Positions 1 through 12,300 of a stretch of 42,323 nt of DNA are shown here, piece by piece. This DNA comes from Phoronis australis (Eukaryota > Phoronida > Phoronidae). The stretch's first letter is position 1; each line of letters starts with the position of its first letter. The stretch is taken from positions 454,677-496,999 of the forward strand of contig NMRA01000006.1 in assembly GCA_002633005.1 (NCBI GenBank). The letters run 5' to 3'. The notes under the pieces are model-generated. The model made no database searches. It was not told the DNA's origin and was given only the letters and a program-made list of their open reading frames with translations. The translations under genes and the position numbers were made by a program.

Positions 1-184
1 GTTTTACATAAGCATTGGTAAGGATGAGAATAATTCATTTTGAAACAGAACGCAGAATAATAAACGTCTACATGGCAACTCGCCCGGCGCCAATCCCGAC
101 TTAGTCAAGAGCTCATCCGACGAAGACTTCACGGGTAGGATCGTTAGGTTCCACAGAATATCAGTTCGAACCGGAATACACTAA

Positions 185-464
185 TCAAAAGAGACGAGGC
201 GCCGTGAACACTGATGCACAGGCAACGGAACGGATGGATAGTTCTTTGATAAGCCGGAATTCGTCAGAGAAATCATTATCAACGAAATGCCGGCCACAGA
301 CACGGAGATGTTTCACGGCCTCATACTTGCTATTAACAGCGTACCTTTCATTCTTCACTACCGCGAGCCACTTCCTAAGCATTTGGGTGCTCGAGGAAGT
401 CGAAAAAACGACATACCCGCTTTCTTCGCAGCTTCATATAGTTCGGACAAGCGGGCACGATGCA
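185..464 (-). pseudogene. THAP-type zinc-finger fragment, frameshifted
   Basis: Read on the minus strand, three frames together give the layout of a THAP (C2CH) DNA-binding domain. The first Cys pair is at 464-462 and 449-447 (C-x4-C, CIVPAC). A frame change leads to a GMSFFRLP block at about 418-395, the usual position of the THAP F-x-LP-like segment. A second frame change leads to LRKWLAVVKNERY, then VCGRHFVDNDF with Cys at 298-296 and His at 289-287, closing the C2CH set. The frame ends at a stop just below 185. THAP domains bind DNA and occur in host factors and in P-element-like transposases; nothing after the domain tells which. Two frame changes in under 300 bases and no splice sites explaining them point to a decayed copy. 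Sequencing error or an intron boundary is less likely. Confidence 0.55.
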
Positions 465-578
465 CCGCAATATAGCGGCATTCACTCTGCAGACGAACCA
501 CTGACGTCGCGGCGTCGTTTCTCACCTTCCTCACAGGTTAGCACGACACCTCTCGGCAAGGTGAGGTCTGCCGTATGA

Positions 579-2012
579 GGGGCGATGTACATGTAGATAT
601 AGACCGATTAAGACGGTAAAAAAAGACTAATTAAATCGGGTGGCATTCGCCTTTAACTGTTTCGGCCCACGCATTGGTCATCAAAATATTATCCCCTTGT
701 TTTTTTATTGCAGAACACAGCACTGAGCTCAACATTTATGTTGAAATTTTTGATTCAAGCATTTTGGATTTATTTGAAGAAAATTAAAATTCTTGAATTG
801 ATAGAGAGTGGTCACCAATGAATTAAAACATTGACTTTATTTCACTACATTGTATTGTTACATATAGCAGAGCATGACAAAATTAAAAATAAAAGAAGAG
901 ATTGAGCAATAAAATGCAAATGCAACTTGGGTATTTATTTATTTATGATTGCAGAATTCTGTTAAAGGTGAGAAAAATCAAACAATATGATATTGGGTAA
1001 TTTATGAGAACAACTGCATCGAGGTTCAATGATCAACTTCCGTCGACCAAGTCTCAAAGGATTACAGTTCTGTTTTGGCTGACAGGGTGTTAATAGAGAA
1101 TGAAAAACTGAAAAGAAAAAGAAAGACAGCAGAGATAAGCAGCATTATGAATAACAAGAGCAAAAGGTCAAATAAAGAGGTCACAAATAGAAATAAATAA
1201 GGTCTATCTGGAATAAAACAATCACGATTTATTTTCCAGAACTGAAATTCTGAATCAATTTTAATCGAATTAAAAATCGATATCATACCAGTAAAACAGT
1301 TCGTGGTTGAACTAGATTTGTTGTAAACCGCTTTCCACTATTTTCTTGGCCTTTTTCTGCGTGGTTTTCTGTTCTTTCAAAAGACGGCAGCATATGACGA
1401 CCATAGGGGCAGAGACCGTCTTTGATAGAAGTCATCATAAAATGGCTGCCGAAAAGCAATGCACAGTTGAAACAACCTAGGACTATATTACTCCCAGAAA
1501 CAACTCGGCATTAGTAAAAGAAAACTTTTGAATCAATGAATACTGTGTATTTGTGAGAGTTAAATGAAATCCTAATAAGAGCATAACTTTGAAGTGGAAT
1601 AACAAGCCGGTTTTACAATCCCTAAGGACGTTGGGATTCGGAAGCGTTGGGTCCTTGCCATACGCCGCGACGAAGGAAAATATGTCCGTGAAAATTTATA
1701 ACTGTTTTCGAATCATAATTTGTCGCATCTCGGATGCCGCCATAGCAACGAGGACCGGAGAATCTTCGGCCAGCCAGGCTGTGTTTTCATGACTATGGGT
1801 TGAAGCGTGATGCATTTTTCTTTACAAAAAGGACAGGGCCCTCAATTTTGGGGCCAAATATTGACCCTATAACCCTCTCAAAAATATTGAAATATCACGC
1901 GAAATTCCCGGTCCCACGAGGCCTAAAAATTCCCTTAGTGATTGAAAATTTTTCTCCAACGGTTCAAATCACCTGTGACCACAGAGGTGACAGTTTGAAA
2001 AAGTACAAAATC
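579..2012. other. AT-rich non-coding stretch
   Basis: I see no gene here. Open frames are under 95 codons, overlap each other on both strands and match nothing I know. A short TTTA run sits near 940. The stretch ends where the G-rich repeat begins. Confidence 0.5.
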
Positions 2013-2662
2013 ATAGGTGGATTTAGGGGGGGGGGGGGCAAGCCCCTGGTCCCCCCTTTACTGCCTCAAGCAAAATAAACCAAAAAAACGTGAAGCGAGA
2101 GGACTATATACTGAATTCGAGCTGACCGGTAGCGGACGAGGGGGGAAAACACGTTCCGTTTTTTTTTTGGTCCAACGACAGATTTCTTGAGCAGAAGGTA
2201 TATATCCTCGGCGCCCGCAACTTCCGGGCCACCTGCGTGCATACAATCGCGCTTTGCGTGCTTCTCCGAGGATGTCGGGCCCCCCTCATGGTATCCTAGA
2301 TCAGCCACTGAAAATGCTACTTGAGACAGAGCTATGAGAGCTTGCAACAGGGCGGGGTGCTATTGATGGTGATCGGGAGGTCAGTAGATTTTTCACTGAC
2401 CCGTCGCTCGGCGAAACGTTCCCCTCTCAGAAGGCCGCACAGGCACCTTTCCCCTCGGATGAACGAGACCTCTGAAGAAACATGATAACTATGCTTGTTC
2501 CAGGGGGGTCCAGGACTTTGAGTTTGGGGGGGGGGCAAGGCAGAGTATTAGCCAGGATTTTGCCCGTCAGACATTCGCGCTCCTGAACTGCCACGTGAAT
2601 CTGTGAGAATTTCAGGGGGGCGGGGCATGGCACCCTTGGCTCCCCTCTAAATCCGCCACTGT
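2013..2662. mobile_element. hAT-like non-autonomous element(s) with G-rich ends
   Basis: The left end reads AGGTGGATTTAGG and runs into a tract of 13 G. The right end, on the other strand, reads CAGTGGCGGATTTAGAGG and also runs into G-rich sequence. These are imperfect terminal inverted repeats. A third copy of the same end lies inside at about 2291-2311 (reverse strand CAGTGGCTGATCTAGG), and another G tract is at about 2525-2536, so two elements may be nested. CAGTGGCG-type ends are typical of hAT elements; that assignment is inference. No transposase frame is present and I could not find a clean 8-bp target duplication. Confidence 0.45.
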
Positions 2663-4206
2663 GTTCTGTCCAGTTAACTGAGAGAATTGAGCTCTAAAAC
2701 GAGGTTATGCTTTGGACGAAAGCATAAGGCGTTTTAATTTTAAAATTCAACTTGGTAAGGGTTGATATTTGAAAAATATAACACATGAAATAGATGTAAT
2801 TATTAAAACCAAGAAAGCAGAAGTGATGGTCATATAATTTTGTATTCAATTGCGAGCCTGTTTTTTATCGTAATCAAAATATATATATATATATAATAAC
2901 ATCAAGTATTATTTCAGATCAATGACAAATCAACTGTTAGTCCCGGTAGTGCCTACCTCACCAGGATCTAGGCTATGCTTGAAGCTAATATGGATGAGTT
3001 CAATTTTTGAATTGTGGTGCACCAAAAATTGATAGTAAAGAACACAAATATATACGGGGAAGTAACGTTGTAGTGGTGAGATTAATTAAGTGTTCGTAAC
3101 TGGTGTGCAAAAATAAAGCGCGCACTTAGCAGTCAACAACACCTTGAGATTATGTAAGACCTTATCAGTGAATTTAGACAAATATTAGTTGGAAAACCGC
3201 TGAAATTAGCTTTGCAAAAGTTTGTGTTTCTGAAAGTAGAAATCTATTAGACTTTGATTTTTATTTATAGTAACTTGTCATTAATTGAGTCACGTAACTA
3301 TGCTTTTAACCAAAATATTACAGTTATAATAATAACCTGATTAAATTTAATATGAGTGTTTATTGAAACGAAATCTCAAAAATACTGTAACAGCTAACTA
3401 AAATATCGTTTCGTTGTGTTCTTTCATAAAAATCACAAAGCTCTATTTTTGTTATGACAGTGAGCAAAGCTGAAACATTTTAAAAACAAGGTACTAGCAT
3501 TGCTTAAAGCAGTATTGTTTAAATTAGGGATATCACGAGGATTTGTTCTCGGAATATTATGGGTATCCGCTATCTTACGACACGCTAGATACGCCAGAGT
3601 GCTTCAAATACATAAAATCATCTGCTGTTTTATGCCTCGTTTTGATTCACTTTCACTACGTGCCCAGACCACGCAACCAGTATGATAACGAAGAACTGGA
3701 AACTGCGTCGCGCCGACAACATTCTAGGTATTTTGCACTGTGGACCATCCGATGTGCTGGCGATTAGGTCCGTGGTACAACCGACTGTGCGTCTACGTCT
3801 CATTGTTCCCTTCCGAAGCAAATGTTTTTTCCAACTTTTAGATGCAACCGCAAATGTATTGGTTTGTCTTGTATGTGCACTGAGTAGTTTGAACAGTCTT
3901 TTATACGAAAACAGATGTGGTTGCTATGAATGTTTAATAAGAGCCTTCTCTCCTTTCTGTTGTCTGAACATGGAAATCATGAGGTAAAATCTGATAAACC
4001 CCAACAAACTAAAAACTTCCATTACCATCATGAAAATGAACTGATGTTCACGTGCAACTGCTTTAGGAAGTCCAATCCTGGAAGCGTCGACAAATCCCGT
4101 TTACTTGCTGATGGTGTGAATGATCAGTTCAATGATAAGAATCAGTTTGCGTCTTGATATTGGAACGCTCATGACGTATTGCTTGTAGTTGAGCAACCTG
4201 TACCCG
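2663..4206. other. Non-coding, with a block of overlapping short ORFs
   Basis: Positions 2663-3480 are AT-rich and featureless except for an AT run. From about 3500 to 4157 open frames of 60-100 codons overlap in three plus frames and one minus frame. None has a recognisable domain, and no splice sites join them into a plausible protein. This block could be an old pseudogene or mobile element, but I cannot name it. Confidence 0.4.
2879..2895. repeat. (AT)n microsatellite
   Basis: About eight and a half AT dinucleotides in a row. Confidence 0.9.
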
Positions 4207-4620
4207 GTTGTATGAAACAGTCTTATTAGGGACTCGACTATGTCCCTTAAATTTCAGGGCATTTGGGGACTTATTGCAAACACGGATTGTCTTTTTCTGC
4301 TATTTTATCTGCATTGCTACATCAGGTTTTAGTTTTGAGACACAACGAGACTAAACTCTGCGTTGAATTCTCAATATTGTTAAAAATAAAAACAGGCTCG
4401 TTTTCATGCAACGTCCCTAATTGAAACAATTAATCCTAATTTATTTTCATAAACACAAGGGCTATGTTTGCAGACATTAGATGATGTCATAGGTCAAAGA
4501 ACACCTCATAATAAAGACACATTGTTAGGAAAAGATACCACTACTGAATAAAAATTTCTACGAATGTTCTTAAAATCTAGGGAACATTGTTGAGTCCCCG
4601 TTGGGACTGTTTCGTGCAAC
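4207..4620. mobile_element. Foldback MITE, about 414 bp
   Basis: The left end (GTTGTATGAAACAGTC, then AGGGACTCGAC and ATGTCCCT) is repeated in inverted form at the right end (reverse strand GTTGCACGAAACAGTC, then GGGGACTCAAC and ATGTTCCCT). The arms are about 65 bases long with scattered mismatches. The interior is AT-rich and has no usable open frame. This is the form of a miniature inverted-repeat element. The superfamily is not clear and no target duplication stands out. Confidence 0.55.
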
Positions 4621-5390
4621 TGAGCACTGGGTCCCGTTATATCAAAGGTTTAAGTCCGGTCGTGCATGGTAACTAAGACACGGTCGTAGACACGTTACTG
4701 GAAATGCGACGCTGCGTGTGTTTTAGAAGAGCAAAACGTTGGAAATGAGGCATAGCTGATACCTCTTCATGTTTACACTTAATGACATTTACGAACCTCA
4801 TTACTGAACTGCTTGCAACTTAAAGTCGAATTTACGCCCGATTTGGCTTAGACCTGATTTAAGGTCTTTGATAAAACGGACCCAGATTTATAATTTGCCC
4901 CAAGAAAGAAGAAATGTCTCTTTAAAGCTAATTTTAGTGTTTCGACAATATTCAAAGTGTATTGGAGTGCTACATCTATATTTTATTCCCATAACCACTC
5001 AGCGATTACTACATATAGTAGTAGCTTCTGTGGCCGTCAGTAAACCTACGTTTTATTTTTCCTATGTATCATAGGTAAATACACGCATATAGACAATGCT
5101 AATACACAAATACATTTATTTAATATTCAAAAACATCCATTTTGCACGGTTTGTCCTTTGTCCGGTATCTTGAGTCAAAAATAATTATAATACAGGTGTG
5201 CAAACAACCATTATTACACGACCACTGATAATTCTGTCCTCTGATTGGCTAAAACGCAATACGATGATTTCCGGTACGAGATGATGTTGCTTGGAAGGCG
5301 GTATCAGTTTTTAATCAAGCCGCCCAGACGACTTGTGTCATTATTCGTGAAAAAAACGGACCAATAGTATGCTTCGGAAATTATGAATTT
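4621..5390. other. Non-coding stretch beyond the SKOR 3' end
   Basis: No gene or repeat recognised. Short open frames such as 4868-5074 look random. Confidence 0.5.
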
Positions 5391-5396
5391 TTTATT
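5391..5396 (-). terminator. Candidate polyadenylation signal AATAAA
   Basis: Canonical hexamer on the minus strand, first one downstream of the SKOR stop. Confidence 0.4.
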
Positions 5397-6258
5397 GTGT
5401 AAACAGAGGTAGGAGGCGATGGTAGTAACTCACAGTACAGTAAGTATAGAAACATACCAGTCTAATAACAAACCATCAAATCAGAGGAAAAAAAGTATTA
5501 GTGGTCTTGCAACTAGAATAAAACCAATCTTTCGGGCACATCATGTCAGGGCAATATTGCTCTCCGTTGCTCGGATTTTGCTATAATGATCATCATAAAT
5601 TTCAACCTAAACTGCGATGGATTGAAAACACTTGGAATGAGTTTCTTTTCGGTTAATGTACATTGGCGTTTTCTTCACGTTGAATTGCTCGTCTTTACAA
5701 CTAACCAATCGTGTGCCGACCACTAAGATATGAATCATGACAACATGTCGAGTCCAAAGTACTTCCCACAAATATCCAGCAAATTTCGGTTAGAATTAGC
5801 AGTTCGCAAAATTGTAAAAGTACACGAATCTGTCCCTGTGTTAAAATCTTCTTTATAATGTTCGCACATATCTTGAGGGCTATTTTTGCAAATTGAGCGA
5901 ATTCTCCGAAGTCTCCGTGAGATATCTCGCCACGTGGAACAAGCGGCTCGTGAGTTCACTGGCTAACAGGTGTCTTAACAAATCGGAACCAAATAACAAA
6001 TATTGCCCGCATAGAGTATAATTCCATCAAGTGTTGACCCACGTCAAATAAATATTATTATGCATGTACATGAATAGGCAGGTATTTAAATGAACTTCAC
6101 AATGAACAACAGATTGTCAAATAACAGCGTATGTATACATGTATTCGCGGTACAAGTTCTTACTAATAATTGACACATTTAGTATTCAAAACATTTCAGA
6201 TTTTCCACAAACTTAATTTTCTCGTCGTTTCACACGTTTGTTAACCTAATTTGGTAAT
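5391..6258 (-). other. Likely 3' untranslated region of the SKOR gene
   Basis: This is the minus-strand sequence after the SKOR stop codon. The first AATAAA I find on that strand is at 5396-5391, giving a 3' UTR of about 0.87 kb. A 74-codon frame at 5735-5959 lies inside it and shows no known domain. The true cleavage site is not visible in the sequence; a further AATAAA near 5115-5120 is an alternative. Confidence 0.4.
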
Positions 6259-6371
6259 TTAAGAATATAAAGCGGTGGAAACCCGCGTCTCTGGTGCGAG
6301 ACCGTCTTCGTTAAAATCCTGTCTAAGCTCGGTCATTTTCCTCGTAAAGTCCACTAGCATAGATTCGGCTT
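6259..6371 (-). CDS. SKOR: SKOR last coding exon
   Basis: An acceptor CATACTTTGCAG precedes 6371. The exon begins with AA, completing a GAA codon with the G left by the previous exon. It then encodes 36 residues, AESMLVDFTRKMTELRQDFN through to STALYS, and ends at TAA (6261-6259). The first 20 residues look helical and could extend the heptads begun in the previous exon (SIKEQIR). It is shorter than the C-terminal coiled coil of vertebrate family members, so an alternative last exon or missed exons are possible. Confidence 0.6.
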
Positions 6372-9300
6372 CTGCAAAGTATGTAATATTAATTCTCACA
6401 TGACCTGGAATGTGTTATGACACGACTGGTTAATAACACTGAGTAAGTAATTGTTATATTACATGGGCGAATCGCAAAGTAATGCAAAACAGAAATCCAT
6501 ACGCCTTACATTTTATCGTCTGGAAAACACTAAAACAATCAAACGAGCACCAACCAAACAATGCCGTAATTCCGAGAAGGTGGCAAGGTTGTGATTGACA
6601 AATCGGGTGTCGCAACTGTACGTACTCCCAGTCGGAAGGACATGCAAACAACTTCTTAAACGAACCCATATCCACGTTCATTCAAATGGAGACGAGCCCC
6701 AACTCAAGAAACGCGGCGAGACTGTCTAGCTGTGTTGTCTCAAGGTCAATTCAGTGCTCACGCGCCTTGTTGAATGTTTATAAATATTTTTTAATTTTCA
6801 ATATTACAACTCAGCAGACTATTTATTAGATTCTAACTTGAAATTTTCCTACGAAATCTGAATGCAATTTACAATTGTCACGCTTAAAATAAAACTATTA
6901 ACAAAAAGTAACTGAATTACATAAACTGCGCAAGCGTGTTTTTACAAAAGTTGCGTCATGTGGTTGAAAGTTTTAGACACGTTGAGTTTTTCGGCAAAAA
7001 AGATCGTTTTTACGGTTCATGTGAGAAAACAAATCCTACACCCGTCTCAGATTTATGAAATGGGCAAAACCTCTTGGAAATTTTGTCAAAATCCCTCGAC
7101 AAACCTCGGGTTTTGACGAAATTTCCAAGAGGTGATGCCTATGTCATAAACCTGAGACTCGTGTAGGATTCTTTATCTATCTTTTTGTATATATTTTTTT
7201 AATTTACACACAACCGTGGCGCACGTCTTGTATGACTATTGCATTGGGACATGTCGTTGATTAGAGTGTCTGGTTTAATTGTACATCTGCGGTAACAAAT
7301 AATTTTAGCTCTGAAAAAATATTGTAGTTTTTAAGGCTTGCAAGAGTAGCGGTAGGAGTTGGGGAACCTGGGTGATATAGTAATGTGTTTAAAGCGGTCA
7401 GAAAACCGTCACAATCTTATTTTAGCTGAGTTTGACGTAAATTTCCAACACATAGAACTTTGTTGACGCATTTTAATTAGAATTTCAATTCGGCTGAACT
7501 AAAAAAAACAAGCCTACCACACGAAATAATTGTCTGTGTATCGGCTGACACGTAATAAGCATTTTACAGAAATTATTTTTTCTGGAAATATTTACGTATT
7601 TCGCCCAAGGTTAGTAGCTGAATATTTTAAGCGTAATTAACTGATAAAGTCACCCGCCTCGGTTTCACCGAATGGCTGGCAGACAACGGCGCGAATTGGC
7701 GACTTGTAATAAAATCATAAAAACACAATGTATTTTTAGTTTTATAGTCCTGTAATAGCTAATAACCCCAAAGAGTCGATCCCGAACAATAATCATATCA
7801 AAGTACGTGTATATTATCATGTTATCACTCCTAAAACGATTATTTTTTTTAAACGAATAATGTAAAGCTGCAATAGCCCAAAAAGAACTCTGTAGTCTGC
7901 TTCCAAACTATCAATTCTTTTTGCATTAATGTTTAATCACAGGCTAAATTATTTTTAGAAAACATGCGTTTTAATATTAATTTGGAGTAATCGAGGTTAA
8001 AATAACAGGAAGTAACGGCATGAATATTTCAGACAAAATAACTCGTAATGTTATTGATACATGCAAGTATTGATATCAGAAGCCAAACGCGTAAATGTTG
8101 ATGTGGTCGAATAGTCTTGTATTAATCACGATGATTTGAAATTTCTGTACCGCAAAGACTGGTCAGAATATCGCCGTCCAGTTTTGGTAGGGTTCATTTC
8201 TGACTGGGAGGTAAATTATCTACTGTTGTGGGCATTAAAGCGAATAAAATCAAGCAAGCCAAATTAAATATAATCACAATTCGCTATTGTAATTGGATAA
8301 ACTACTGAAAAACTTTACTCAAAACATCTAACAAATTAAATTTAAACACTGAAATGTGCGTTGCGCTTATTTTTTTCCAAAAATAAATAAAAATTAAAGA
8401 AACAGTCATTCTTTCATCCTGATTTATAATCGGTTCTAGCATACTCACCTCTGATTTGTTCCTTGATAGATGTTAGCTGTCCATTCTCTACTGAAGATTC
8501 AGTGGTCTGGTCATCAGTATCGGCACAAAAAGTTCCTGAGAAAAGAAGTTTTCGATTCTAAATATGCAAAATGTGTCCAGTTGATTAGATGATCATCGGA
8601 AGTGCATTTTGCGACAATGATTTGCAAAATGAAAAGGAAATAAAGACAAACTTTTTATTCAATGTTATATTTAAAATGAGGGTATGACTAAATACGATTT
8701 TACGATGTCATACAATACACTACACTACACTACACTACAATACAATACAATACGATACAATACACGACAATACGTGACAATGCATGACAATACAACAATA
8801 TGATGCAGTGTATTACAATAAAGTACGAGGCAGTGCAGTAAAATACAATTCAATGTTGACCTAATATAGGAACAAAAAGTAAAAAAGATGTATACGGTAA
8901 TACTCCATTTATTTCGAAGAAAAATGATTACTTAAATTGACGTTTTTCATTTTTCAAAGGCTGATGACCATGCAGCAAATAACAGGAACATTAACAAATG
9001 CGTTTACGTCATCTACACAGTACAACCCATGGATAGTGATCAAATAAAATCTTTTCAACCTTAAATTTATCTTTGTGGAGAAATTTGATGAAACAAAAGT
9101 ACACTCGTCGGCTGTACTGCACGCTAGGTAGACGAAGAGTTGCCGTAACTTTTCGTTTCGTTGATCACTCACATCTTGTTCGCTTTAAGAAACTTTTTAT
9201 TTCATTCATTATGTTGTGTGTTTTACATTAGGATATAAATTCTAATTCAAAAACTTCCGAACTAAACCATCTTTGCGCGCCAGAAACCTCTCCTATTTTT

Positions 9301-12300
9301 ATTCTCAAGCCGGGTGCAGTCCGAGTGTGGAAGTGGGAGGGCCCCCAGAAAGGATTACCTCTGAGAGTTTGGGCGACCTATACCTCGTCAAAAGTGGAAC
9401 TGAACCCGCGACTCACAATTGAACGTAACTTAGTTAAGCAGTTTAAACCCGCATTCAGTCCAAAAATGCAAACTTTTGAGGTAAGCAACTTAACACTTAA
9501 AATTTGACCTCAACTTGTTCCTTGCTCAGATGAGAATTAAGTTCCAGGCTTACAAAGAGTCGATAATTCGTCATTCCGTTGCGTCGTGGCAAACCACACC
9601 GCAGTGCTTGGTCTCAAGCAATAACGAGCTGTCAGTTATTTCGAAATCATGAAATCATCTCCAATTTGACAAAGGATCGATGTTCATAACGGTAAGTGGT
9701 CTAAGTCAAAAGTTGTTTTTTGTGGTGGAAGGTGGGCTTACAACCGCTTAAACCACGTGACCCCAGGCTCATGCATCTTCACATCCAGATTAGTGGTATT
9801 CAATTTGGTGAACGACTATCGGAATGTGTAAGTGAACTGCAAACCCCAGAGCGCCTTAAATTTTGCACGAAGTCAACTCCTTTTGACAAAACGCCAGTAG
9901 ATTATAACTTTGTATCATTATTACCATTGACAAACATCCTAAGTCTGGTCAGCTCGTCACCTGTTGGCCACACCACGTGACCTAATGAGCATAAATCTGA
10001 AAAGATTTATATATATATGTGTGTGTGTGTGTTTGTGTGTATGATATATATGTATATGTATAAGTATATATATATATATATATATTATTGTAACTCGTTA
10101 TCATTTGACTGAGACCATGGACTTACCTTTAATTTCCTTATAACAATTTTCCATTCTTTTCTTTATTTGTGCCAGGCGTTCTAACTCAATGTGTAGCTCT
10201 GTAATAACAATAAAATATGTCTCAAAATTTGTAACACGAAAGATACGTTGGACCAATAAGCTAAATATCTAGCTTATTGGTTGGACTATGTTGCTGCTCT
10301 TCTCTCAAACGTATTGCCAAGCCATTAATTCGCATTGTGCACCGTGTGGCGAAAAAGCGATTTCTTAACTTTGTCAAAATTTTGGAAAATTGTAGTGAGC
10401 GCGCTGTCAGAGGACACAACCAAGACAAAACACAAGTGAGATGGTTTAACACGCCAAAAGTAACATCGGAGGGCTCCTCACGAGTGACACAAGGCTTACT
10501 TCGATTTCCCACAAAGCAAAACGTGGCGCTTGGCAATATGGAGAATCGCACGTTGGCTATTGTGGGAAACTAGAAGTGTAATCTCGGTTTATTTGAAAAC
10601 TAACCAATTCTCTAAATCAAAACAATACTGGCGATTGAAACACGTACCTGTTTCAACGTAACTGACGTGTGTTCGCTTATTTATTTAATTTTTTATAAAA
10701 CAAGACTTCAATGAATCCACTGATTTCCAGTTGAGCCGAGCCAGAAATATTTCATCACATCAAGTCAAAAGTAGATGTGCATGTTACTGAAAATAATGAA
10801 TTAATATCAAAAATAGTCTTTCCTTCCTTTGCATTAAACAATTTATAACTTAGAAAGAGTTTGTCAGTCGAAAGATATCGGTAAAACACAAATATTTTGT
10901 ATATTTCAGCCCTGTTTGTGCCTGCCTTATTTTACTACGTGTTTATTTTCCTTCAGAAAGTGAGCAAGCTTTCTGCAGAAACCTCATTGCATATGGCAAC
11001 ACTTGAGTCAGTACCCACAATGCATGAGTCAGCTGTTACTCATTACAGCGGCCATTTTAGGTGGCTGTGCACCACCAAAATTTGTTACAAAATTCAATTC
11101 AGTTTGAGAATATTAAGAATTGTGTTGAATGAGCATTATTCGGGCTTAAGTTTCGACTGAACTAATTTACGTTAAACTCTGTTTTATGAAGCTTTTAACT
11201 AAAATTAAGAGGAAGCAGCATCTCTATGCCGTGTTCAGCTAATTCCAATATAACATCAAAAAGAATGAAACTAGAAGCCCAAATCAACACGCATGAGCTC
11301 TATTCCGACCGCAGAAAAACCTTAAAAAATAAGAAACGTAAATTTGCCTTCCTTACGACTTCAGTTTGTGACGTGTCGCAAAATTACATCGAAACATTCG
11401 ACACCCTCCATTGCCGGAAACGGGATGTCCCAAGGTAATAGTCGTATTGCCGAAACAGAGCTAAATACACCTTAAGAATTTAATAAATTCCATAGGCATA
11501 TTATAGGTGCGTCTGGCTGTAGTATGACTTAAATCACAGGGTTAGAAACATGATATTAGTATAACACAATGTCTACAATGTCTACAACTAGTCCGTCACT
11601 GTTATGCATCATTGAAAACAGCTGTAAACCCAACTTCCATCATAAAAAAAAACTTTTGTTTGAGACCACTTACGCTTAGGAAATTGGTCTCAAATTGTTC
11701 CTTAATCAACTTAGAGGTGATTCCACAACTTCGATATAACTGACAGTTCGTTATTGCTTGAGACCAAGCTTAACAAGTTGACTTGTCACGGCCGGTTATT
11801 TTGTGAGCCAAGCATGGTTTCGCGCAATTACGAACTGTCAATTATTTGCAAACACAGAAATCTTCTCAGCGCATGGGCGGGCAAGGAGCAGATTGAGAAG
11901 TGTAAACGGTAAAGGAACGCCAGTTCAGAAAGGCTTTAAATATTGCTTTAAAAACATTTTTAGATTTTTAAATAATAGTCAGTTTAAAAACTTACTGTTG
12001 TTGTTTAAAATTTCTTGAACCTCTCTATCTTACTTATTTATTTGAACTTCTTTAAAAGAGTGGGTGACCACTTTAACGAATACACTGATTTTCAAGTGGG
12101 CCCAGTCGGAAATAATTACATGAAGTAAAATACTGAGAGCTGTATACAATTACATTGAAAAGATTATTAAATAAAATAAATTGGTACAGAAATTAGTTAA
12201 TATGTACCATTAGATGAACAAATGAGATAAAACAGTAAAATAATGATGAGCTAAGGCCTACAGTCAGTGACCGCACACAAAGTCCCAGTATTTGTGTTTG

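Noticed and set aside
3500-4157. Series of overlapping frames that could be a gene
   Set aside because: Frames on both strands are open over the same bases, none matches a known family, and no splice sites join them sensibly.
8700-8850. Repeat array as a possible CRISPR
   Set aside because: It is a pentanucleotide microsatellite without spacers, in a eukaryotic intron.
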